A DNA stretch of 6,751 bases, taken from COMBO-56-21 sp041494275. Its GTDB lineage: Archaea > Thermoplasmatota > Thermoplasmata > UBA10834. Positions 1 to 4,702 of this stretch are shown one piece after another. The DNA is taken from assembly GCA_041494275.1 (NCBI GenBank), contig JBGQAM010000085.1:1-6751 (forward strand), given 5' to 3'. Position numbers and translations under genes: made by a program. The notes beneath the pieces are model-generated. The model was given only the letters and a program-made list of their open reading frames with translations. It ran no database searches and was not told the origin of the DNA. The stretch's first letter is position 1. Every line of letters starts with the position of its first letter.

Positions 1-506
1 CAGGAGACCAGCGAGTAGATGTCGTACTTGTCGCCCAGGTATTCCCTCGGGCGCAGGTATTCCAGCTCCACGAGAAAGCCCATCCCCACAACCTTGCCAC
101 CTAGCTTCTCGACAAGGTCGGCGTTCTCTTTGATGGTTCCCCCAGTAGCCAGCAGATCGTCTATGAGGAGGACCCTGTCGCCCGGCTTTATTCCGTCTTC
201 ATGAATCTCGATGACGTCTGACTCGTACTCCTTGTTGTAGGTCATGCTCGCGACTTTGTGGGGCAGCTTGCCCTTCTTCCTGATGGGCACGAAGCCGACA
301 CCGAGTTCATGTGCGACAGGCGCTCCGATGATGAAACCCCTGGCCTCGTTCGAAACCACGACGTCAACACGCTCGTCTCTGAAATGATCAGCCAGACCTC
401 TGACGCATTCTCTGAAGGCGTGCCTGTCCTTCAGCAAAGGGGTGATGTCCCAGAAGACCACGCCTTTGTGCTCAGGAATCCGCCTTATCTTCGTTTTCAA
501 ATCCAT
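1..506 (-). CDS. apt: Adenine phosphoribosyltransferase, 3' end cut by window edge
   Basis: Catalyses adenine + PRPP to AMP + pyrophosphate, the cytoplasmic adenine salvage step. 168 codons are visible with no stop. The family usually has about 170-185 residues, so only a few C-terminal residues are missing. The N-terminus has the APT signature (IRRIPEH at 7-13, then FWDITPLL at 18-25). VVSNEARGF at 50-58 matches the family's base-binding region. The PRPP loop, VLLIDDLLATGGT, lies at 112-124 with its paired aspartates and TGGT. The visible end, YDIYSLVS, resembles APT C-termini. The ATG at 504-506 was chosen because the family start falls there and a GGGGTGA motif lies seven bases upstream. 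An in-frame GTG at 522-524 and an open frame back to a stop at 636-638 also exist but are not supported by the family length. It is transcribed divergently from the flavodiiron gene. The paralogous xanthine/hypoxanthine enzymes are less likely given the PEH...DITPLL start. Confidence 0.93.
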   Translation of the reverse strand, partial: MDLKTKIRRIPEHKGVVFWDITPLLKDRHAFRECVRGLADHFRDERVDVVVSNEARGFIIGAPVAHELGVGFVPIRKKGKLPHKVASMTYNKEYESDVIEIHEDGIKPGDRVLLIDDLLATGGTIKENADLVEKLGGKVVGMGFLVELEYLRPREYLGDKYDIYSLVS

Positions 507-513
507 GATGGGT

Positions 514-520
514 TCACCCC
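514..520 (-). promoter_or_regulatory. Shine-Dalgarno site of apt
   Basis: On the minus strand this reads GGGGTGA, seven bases before the ATG at 504-506. It complements the 3' end of archaeal 16S rRNA and decides in favour of that ATG over the in-frame GTG at 522-524. Together with the flavodiiron gene it shows that this genome uses Shine-Dalgarno sites for some genes while others in the window look leaderless. Confidence 0.6.
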
Positions 521-590
521 GCACGAGAGCGACTTTCAGTGCAAGGCTTCGTTCAGAGCTCTTCGTCTTAGCATCTCGCCAATCACTTTC

Positions 591-603
591 GGAGTAAATA
601 ACC
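591..603 (-). promoter_or_regulatory. Possible TATA box for apt
   Basis: The minus strand reads GGTTATTTACTCC, the most TATA-like stretch upstream of apt. If used, transcription would start near 570 and leave a leader of about 60 bases that includes the Shine-Dalgarno site. Assigned by eye only. Confidence 0.28.
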
Positions 604-653
604 TTCCTGACTCTCCAGGACAAGCGGGACAACTCTCAGACACCGACGTCGCC

Positions 654-664
654 AAATCTAATAA
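654..664 (+). promoter_or_regulatory. Possible TATA box for the flavodiiron gene
   Basis: AAATCTAATAA is the only A/T-rich run close upstream of the ATG at 701. With the usual archaeal spacing of about 26 bases, transcription would begin near 685, just before the GAGGT at 689-693, giving a short leader of about 15 bases. The position fits, but the match to the consensus is moderate. Confidence 0.42.
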
Positions 665-687
665 CCCCCGGAACGTTCGCCGACCCT

Positions 688-693
688 AGAGGT
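688..693 (+). promoter_or_regulatory. Shine-Dalgarno site of the flavodiiron gene
   Basis: AGAGGT sits seven bases before the ATG at 701, a normal spacing for ribosome binding. It supports 701 as the start rather than the internal ATG four codons later. Confidence 0.55.
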
Positions 694-700
694 TCAGAAT

Positions 701-1897
701 ATGGCCAAGCCAATGGGAACGATAGCCGTTGCCCCCAATGTCTTTTGGGTGGGCGTCAAGGACTACAACAGGAGACTCTTCGACGGATTGATCCCTCTGC
801 CGCACGGAACCAGCTACAACGCCTACCTGATCGTGGGCAAGAACAAGACCGCGCTCATCGACACGGTCAACCCAGGCTTTGAGAAGGATCTAGTGGACAA
901 GATCGCTCAGCATGTGGATCCGACAAAGATCGACTATGTAATAATGAACCACGCCGAGCCGGACCACGCAAATGCGGCAAAGCATGTGTTGAACATCGCA
1001 AAGAACGCTAGGCTCGTCGCAGGCGCGAAGGGGAAAGAGGCCGCGATGATGTACTTCGACATCGACGCCTCCAGAATCGATGTCGTGGACGAGAACTCGC
1101 GGATCGACCTGGGAGGGAAGACGCTGAAGTTCGTCGATGCCCCGTGGCTCCACTGGCCGGAGACCATCTTCACGTACCTCGAGGAGGACAAGATACTTTT
1201 CCCATGCGATTTCTTCGGTTCGCATCTTGCGATCGGGGCGTTCTATTCGGACGAGTATGGAGACGAGAAGACCCTGGATATGGCCAAGCTGTACTTCGCC
1301 GAGATCATGATGCCCTTCCGGAAGCCTGGTCAGACCGCAATCGAGAAAGTCAAGAAGCTTGGTCCGAAGGTAATTGCCCCATCGCACGGTCTCATCTGGA
1401 GAGAACCGAAGGTCATACTGGATGAGTATGCGAAGTGGACCGCCGAGAAGATGGAGAAGAAAGTGATGATCGCCTATGTCTCGATGTGGGGCAGCACCGA
1501 GAAGATGGTCAAGGCGCTCAACGAGGCGCTTGTCAAGAAGGGAATTTCGGTGAACGTGTTCGACCTCACGAACACCGAGGTTGGCCACATAGCGAAGGAA
1601 CTGGTCGACACCCCAGTGGTTGTCGTCGGAGGCCCGACCGTCCTTGGGGGCGTGCACCCAGTCGCAGCCTATGCGACCTTGCTCGTCAAGACGCTCAGAG
1701 CGCCCACCAAATACGCTGCGGTTCTAACCTCATACGGATGGAGCGGTGGCGCTGTGAAGCAGATCCAGGCGTTGCTCGAGGGCTCGAAGCTGGAGGTCCT
1801 GGGCGTTGTCGAGGTCAAGGGACCACCGAAACAGGCTGAATTTGACAAGGTTGCCGAGCTGGCGAGCAAGATCGAGGAGAAGCTCAAGCAGCTATAG
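701..1897 (+). CDS. fprA: Flavodiiron protein (F420H2 or NO/O2 reductase, FprA type)
   Basis: Reduces O2 to water, or NO to N2O, in the cytoplasm at a non-heme diiron site, with FMN as the adjacent electron carrier. In methanogenic archaea the donor is coenzyme F420H2; in other lineages it is rubredoxin. At 398 residues it has the standard two-domain length. Residues 1-250 are the metallo-beta-lactamase-like domain with every diiron ligand present: H84, E86, D88 and H89 in NHAEPDHA, H151 in LHWPE, D170 in FPCDFFG, and H229 in APSHGLIW. Residues 254-398 are the flavodoxin domain, with the FMN phosphate loop SMWGSTEKM at 261-269 and further flavin-loop segments around VGGPTVLGG (309-317) and SYGWSGG (344-350). 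There is no C-terminal rubredoxin or flavin-reductase extension, so a separate donor is needed. The call is secure; the preference for O2 or NO, and the donor, cannot be read from the sequence. The gene stands alone on its transcript as far as can be seen. Confidence 0.96.
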   Translation: MAKPMGTIAVAPNVFWVGVKDYNRRLFDGLIPLPHGTSYNAYLIVGKNKTALIDTVNPGFEKDLVDKIAQHVDPTKIDYVIMNHAEPDHANAAKHVLNIAKNARLVAGAKGKEAAMMYFDIDASRIDVVDENSRIDLGGKTLKFVDAPWLHWPETIFTYLEEDKILFPCDFFGSHLAIGAFYSDEYGDEKTLDMAKLYFAEIMMPFRKPGQTAIEKVKKLGPKVIAPSHGLIWREPKVILDEYAKWTAEKMEKKVMIAYVSMWGSTEKMVKALNEALVKKGISVNVFDLTNTEVGHIAKELVDTPVVVVGGPTVLGGVHPVAAYATLLVKTLRAPTKYAAVLTSYGWSGGAVKQIQALLEGSKLEVLGVVEVKGPPKQAEFDKVAELASKIEEKLKQL

Positions 1898-1961
1898 TGT
1901 TGACTTGAAAACCATTTCCCCGACTTCATTCTTCCTCGCTCGCCCATGATGTGGAAATCGA

Positions 1962-1968
1962 GATATCT
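1962..1968 (+). promoter_or_regulatory. TATA-like box of the MJ1316/DUF504 gene
   Basis: GATATCT, preceded by a purine-rich GGAAATCGA that could serve as the TFB recognition element, is centred 27 bases before the ATG at 1992. That spacing would put the transcript start at the start codon itself. The same 7-mer recurs at nearly the same distance from the transporter gene start. Confidence 0.5.
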
Positions 1969-1991
1969 TCTTGAGATGATTGCCCACAGCG

Positions 1992-2246
1992 ATGGTATAT
2001 CCGAGAGAGGTGCTCAACCGACTTCGCTGGACCGATGGTGAATCGCTTGAGCGAGCCATTGTCTGGTATGTCCATCGGGGAGCTCCGGGAAACGTAAAGA
2101 AGATTTCAGGGACCTCCATCATCTCCCTTGGAAGAGGCTTCTTCGACACTGACGAAGCGACGATTCCCTATCATCGAATTCTAAGAATCGACTACAATGG
2201 GAAAACCGTCTTTGAGAAGAATGAAAGTGCCAGAGAGCTCGCCTGA
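1992..2246 (+). CDS. MJ1316/DUF504 (UPF0248) family protein
   Basis: A complete 84-residue protein of a small family common in archaea, formerly UPF0248/DUF504 and now named the MJ1316 RNA cyclic group end recognition domain. Comparative genomics has linked that domain to RNA end recognition and repair. The family hallmarks are all present: an N-terminal YPREVLNRLRW (3-13), HRGAPG at 28-33, ISGTSI at 38-43, and IPYHRILRI at 58-66. The conserved H28, R29, H61 and R62 are the likely functional residues. The start is the ATG at 1992 because family members begin two or three residues before PR(D/E)VLN. A TTG twelve bases upstream at 1980 is in frame, but its four extra residues are not family-like. 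There is no convincing Shine-Dalgarno sequence at a good distance, whereas a TATA-like box is placed for leaderless transcription. No RNA ligase, cyclase or 2H phosphoesterase gene adjoins it here, so the RNA role rests on the family alone. Confidence 0.88.
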   Translation: MVYPREVLNRLRWTDGESLERAIVWYVHRGAPGNVKKISGTSIISLGRGFFDTDEATIPYHRILRIDYNGKTVFEKNESARELA

Positions 2247-2285
2247 CCCTTGCCGCCCCAAAACCCAATGACTTCGGTCGAAAAG

Positions 2286-2292
2286 GATATCT
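2286..2292 (+). promoter_or_regulatory. TATA-like box of the EamA transporter gene
   Basis: GATATCT, preceded by CGAAAAG, is centred about 28 bases before the ATG at 2317. The spacing fits a leaderless transcript, and the 19 bases before the ATG hold no Shine-Dalgarno match. The 70-base gap after the preceding stop contains nothing else that I recognise. Confidence 0.5.
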
Positions 2293-2316
2293 AGGCCGTG
2301 GACATGCGAACGCAAC

Positions 2317-3177
2317 ATGGAGCTCCTGTGGTTGCCTTTCTCAATTGCGACCATACTCATGTATGGCTTCGGACAGGTACTTGCCAAGGAGACTAGGACC
2401 AACGTCTCGTCAGCCAACATATTGCTCCTTCTGGGCGTCAACATATTCGTTATGTGGCTCGCCTATTGGCTATTGTTCAGAAGGACTGGATCATTTCCCA
2501 TAGAGACATGGCTTCAGGCGGCCGGAGCGGCTGGACTCTCTGGAGCCGCGTTCGTGACATACTACGAGTCCCTGAAACACGGCAAGGTGAGCATCGTAGG
2601 GACGGTTGCCGGCGCATACGCTCCCTGGACTGTCGTGCTCGCCCTCGTCTTCCTCGGCGAGACGATGAGCCTCGGCGAAGGAATCGGAGTTGTCCTAGTC
2701 GTGATGAGCATGCTGGTTTTCACCTACTCCACGGGGAATGGGAACAACGGCAAGAAGAAGGTCGAACTACTCGGGATCGCGTTCGCAGTCTGTTCGCTCT
2801 TCTTCTGGGGTACATCCGCCGCGATGGCAAAGGGAGTGATCTCCGATATCGGGGACACGAACTTCATCGGCGTCTACGCCCTGGTCGTTCCATCGATATG
2901 GGTCGTCTACTGGCTCGTCCGCGAGAAAGGCAAGTTCGAGAGGCCAAAATCGAACGGATGGTTGCTTGAACTGTCCTTCTTGTGCCTCGCAGGCGGAGGG
3001 ATAACGCTGTACCTGGCCATTCAGAACGGCAATGTTTCCATCGTCTCTCCGATAACGAATCTCTATCCCTTGCTCACGATCGCAGTAGCAAAGGCCAGGC
3101 TCAAGGAGCAGCTTAACCTGAGACAGATCATAGCGCTGGCGATGCTCTTCATCTCTGTACCGCTGTTCTCTTTCTAG
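2317..3177 (+). CDS. EamA/DMT-superfamily transporter
   Basis: A 286-residue inner-membrane protein made of two EamA repeats of five helices each, the usual length for the drug/metabolite transporter superfamily. Hydrophobic segments lie near 4-22, 34-54, 65-84, 91-112, 120-137, 150-168, 182-201, 215-234, 241-259 and 268-286. The duplication is visible: YYESLKHGKVSIVGT at 82-96 matches LYLAIQNGNVSIVSP at 231-245, each followed by a helix. The first repeat then has the classic FLGE (112-115); at the same place the second has the degenerate LKEQ (262-265). Helix 1 lacks a cleavable signal, as is normal here. The loop at 139-148 (TGNGNNGKKK) links the repeats. Family members export amino acids, sugars, nucleosides or organic cations; the substrate cannot be predicted. 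The stop codon overlaps the stop of the convergent HD-domain gene, leaving no room for a terminator between them. Confidence 0.9.
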   Translation: MELLWLPFSIATILMYGFGQVLAKETRTNVSSANILLLLGVNIFVMWLAYWLLFRRTGSFPIETWLQAAGAAGLSGAAFVTYYESLKHGKVSIVGTVAGAYAPWTVVLALVFLGETMSLGEGIGVVLVVMSMLVFTYSTGNGNNGKKKVELLGIAFAVCSLFFWGTSAAMAKGVISDIGDTNFIGVYALVVPSIWVVYWLVREKGKFERPKSNGWLLELSFLCLAGGGITLYLAIQNGNVSIVSPITNLYPLLTIAVAKARLKEQLNLRQIIALAMLFISVPLFSF

Positions 3178-4070
3178 ACGTACTTGTACTTGCCGTCGGA
3201 GAAGATGATCCTGTCTAGTATCCTCAATTCGGGTGGCGCCTTGGACGGGGTGAGGTCCGCGACGATCTCGACATAGTCTCTGAGGACGCTCTTCGCGACC
3301 TTGTTCCCGAGTGTCTCTTGGACCTGGTAGATCCCGGCTGAGTTAGACATGTTGACGTGGATTTCTATCAGTTTCGTCTTGCCCTTGTAGATGTCCACGG
3401 ATTCTATCGACAGGGCAGATATGGAGTGAATGTCGTGCTTGCCGAGATCGAAGGACAGTCTCCCTCTGCCCTTTGTTATGTCACATCCATCCGCAATCAC
3501 GATGATCGCGCTCTCGATCGTAAGTGCGTTCTCGCCAACGTCGTGCGCGTAGACAGCGTGGAGGATCTGCTCAATCACGGCAATCCTCTTGGGAAGCTCC
3601 GGATAGATAGCTGGCAGGAGTCTCTCGAGTATCCCCTTTGCCAAGATAACGCCGAAAATCTCATGCTCCTCTCTGTGGATTGCGTTCCCGATGTCATGCA
3701 GCATGCAGCCGGCAACGACGATGAGATGAGCATCGTCCTCAGACATCCCTAGGCCGGCAATAGAGTCGGCCTGCAGTTCCTTGCTGTCCAGTACGATTCT
3801 GAGAAGCTTCACGCCGTTCGCGGTGACAATGCGTGCGTGGATGGGGCCGTGGTCGTTGTAGCCCATCTTCTTAACAGCAATGTAGTTCGCAAGACTCAGA
3901 AAGGTGTTCGTCTCCTCGTCGTTCTGGAGCATTTCGAACATTCTTAGAGCGTTCGGATACCTCACGAGACCCTCGTTGATGGTCTTGATGGATTTCTCTT
4001 CCAGCGCAGTATAGGAAGATGGCATCTTCAATCCGTACAGCAAGCCGCTACCTAGATCCTGTTCAGACAC
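3174..4070 (-). CDS. Archaeal HD-domain metal-dependent phosphohydrolase
   Basis: A 298-residue cytoplasmic HD-superfamily protein, related in fold to nucleotide and RNA phosphohydrolases; its substrate is unknown. Metal-site candidates are H74 and H78 in NDHGPIHAR, the H125-D126 doublet in MLHDIGN, H132 and H136 in IHREEHEIF, H171 and H176, and D194/D197 in IADGCD. The HD doublet and distal aspartate follow the canonical H...HD...D pattern, and the extra histidines could support more than one metal. After the HD domain, TKGRGRLSF (199-207), DIHSISALSIE (213-223) and NMSNSAGIYQVQ (240-251) form a conserved tail that I associate with an archaeal family of HD proteins. The start is uncertain. 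The GTG at 4070 is preceded by a weak GGTGTGA. The ATG at 4023-4025 would remove 15 residues and still leave the whole HD domain. The gene is convergent with the transporter and divergent from the small membrane protein gene, so it appears to be transcribed alone. Confidence 0.87.
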   Translation of the reverse strand: MSEQDLGSGLLYGLKMPSSYTALEEKSIKTINEGLVRYPNALRMFEMLQNDEETNTFLSLANYIAVKKMGYNDHGPIHARIVTANGVKLLRIVLDSKELQADSIAGLGMSEDDAHLIVVAGCMLHDIGNAIHREEHEIFGVILAKGILERLLPAIYPELPKRIAVIEQILHAVYAHDVGENALTIESAIIVIADGCDITKGRGRLSFDLGKHDIHSISALSIESVDIYKGKTKLIEIHVNMSNSAGIYQVQETLGNKVAKSVLRDYVEIVADLTPSKAPPELRILDRIIFSDGKYKYV

Positions 4071-4106
4071 GGTATCACACCAGCGTTTCTCAGTGTCTCG
4101 AATGTG

Positions 4107-4113
4107 AAATTAA
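4107..4113 (-). promoter_or_regulatory. Possible TATA box of the HD-domain gene
   Basis: The minus strand reads CCTTAATTTCAC, an A/T run centred about 40 bases before the GTG at 4070. It would give a leader of about 13 bases that includes the weak GGTGTGA ribosome site. A second, poorer candidate (GATCTA near 4054) would suit the internal ATG at 4025. Confidence 0.28.
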
Positions 4114-4213
4114 GGTATTGAATCCTTGCCCGGACACATCGGACCGAAGCGGTTCAGCTGGGCATTCGGGAAATGACCTTCTGGAAGGAAAGGCGGGAAC
4201 TCCGAAGAAAGGT

Positions 4214-4219
4214 CAATAT
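4214..4219 (+). promoter_or_regulatory. TATA-like box of the small membrane protein gene
   Basis: CAATAT is centred about 29 bases before the ATG at 4246, the same spacing seen at other genes of the window. No Shine-Dalgarno match precedes the ATG (GAGTTGACAC), so a leaderless transcript is plausible. The box is short and the assignment weak. Confidence 0.33.
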
Positions 4220-4245
4220 GGCAGAGAAGAGCTCTGAGTTGACAC

Positions 4246-4611
4246 ATGGCAGTCTGCATGAGATGCGGAAGAACGTTGCCAGCTCCATCTGGCATTTTGG
4301 GCGCATACACGAATAGAGGTGTAGCTTGGCTTGTGATTGTGGTCATCACCGTGAGTCTCATGGCAATTGGACTGGCGATTGGGATGATGACATCGTTGCT
4401 CGAAGGTAGGTTGCCATACGCATGGAAACTAACCTTGATGCTTGCTTTTGGGGCAATCATGGTCCTAGTGATCGTCTTGTCGATGGCGAGAGCGCTCGAG
4501 GCCAGAAGACTCTCACACTACTGTTCAGACTGTGCTGCGATTCTCACAGCGCAGAAGTTGTCCAGTCCTGAAGAGTCCGGCGCACACAAGGTCAGGATGA
4601 AGAAGGAATGA
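4246..4611 (+). CDS. Small two-helix membrane protein with split CxxC zinc-ribbon halves
   Basis: I do not recognise this 121-residue protein. It opens with CMRCG (C4, C7) and has two long hydrophobic helices at about 27-50 and 62-82 joined by a short loop (SLLEGRLPYAWK). After the second helix comes YCSDCAAIL (C93, C96). The paired helices place the N- and C-terminal parts on the same side of the membrane, so the two CxxC pairs could join into one four-cysteine zinc ribbon. RMARALEARR-like basic residues flank helix 2 (A81-R89) and suggest, by the positive-inside rule, that this side is the cytoplasm. The C-terminal 25 residues are polar and probably disordered. The gene has its own promoter candidate and lies 91 bases before the FAD oxidase gene in the same direction, so the two could be linked by read-through. 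A redox-active or heme role for the cysteine pairs is possible but unsupported. That the reading frame is real rests on its amino-acid pattern and codon use. Confidence 0.72.
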   Translation: MAVCMRCGRTLPAPSGILGAYTNRGVAWLVIVVITVSLMAIGLAIGMMTSLLEGRLPYAWKLTLMLAFGAIMVLVIVLSMARALEARRLSHYCSDCAAILTAQKLSSPEESGAHKVRMKKE

Positions 4612-4627
4612 GTATGTTGGCACGCGG

Positions 4628-4652
4628 CCTCGAGGAAATCCGATGCTCGAGC
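4628..4652. repeat. Two 8-bp palindromes 17 bp apart upstream of the FAD oxidase promoter
   Basis: CCTCGAGG (4628-4635) and GCTCGAGC (4645-4652) share the CTCGAG core, with start-to-start spacing of 17 bases. They end 17 bases before the TATA-like box of the FAD oxidase gene. They could be a pair of regulator half-sites or operators. As RNA they could fold into a stem of about eight pairs with one bulged C. No T-run follows directly, so a terminator is less likely. Confidence 0.35.
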
Positions 4653-4669
4653 CTGTTGTTCAATCAAGC

Positions 4670-4677
4670 TTTTGTAT
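4670..4677 (+). promoter_or_regulatory. TATA-like box of the FAD oxidase operon
   Basis: TTTTGTAT is centred about 29 bases before the ATG at 4703. The bases between (TCTCTGACAACCTACTAG) contain no Shine-Dalgarno match, which fits leaderless transcription of the first gene. The second gene of the pair would then rely on the ATGA overlap for translation. Confidence 0.42.
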
Positions 4678-4702
4678 CGGCAATTCTCTGACAACCTACT
4701 AG

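Noticed and set aside
536..574. A 12-codon minus-strand upstream reading frame (MLRRRALNEALH) before apt.
   Set aside because: The predicted transcript start near 570 would exclude its ATG, it has no ribosome site, and short frames of this length arise by chance.
258..689. A 143-codon plus-strand open frame between the left edge and the flavodiiron gene.
   Set aside because: It runs antisense through the N-terminal half of apt, whose motifs are unmistakable, and its own translation has no recognisable domain.
890..1657. A 255-codon minus-strand open frame inside the flavodiiron gene.
   Set aside because: It is the antisense shadow of a gene with every catalytic ligand intact; its histidine- and arginine-rich composition is typical of such shadows in GC-rich genes.
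1898..1945. A pyrimidine-rich stretch after the flavodiiron stop as a terminator.
   Set aside because: The T-runs are only two or three bases long and no stem precedes them, so it does not meet the pattern of an archaeal oligo-T terminator.
1980..1991. The TTG at 1980 as the start of the MJ1316/DUF504 gene.
   Set aside because: Family members begin close to the PR(D/E)VLN motif, an ATG lies at the expected place, and the TATA-like box is spaced for that ATG.
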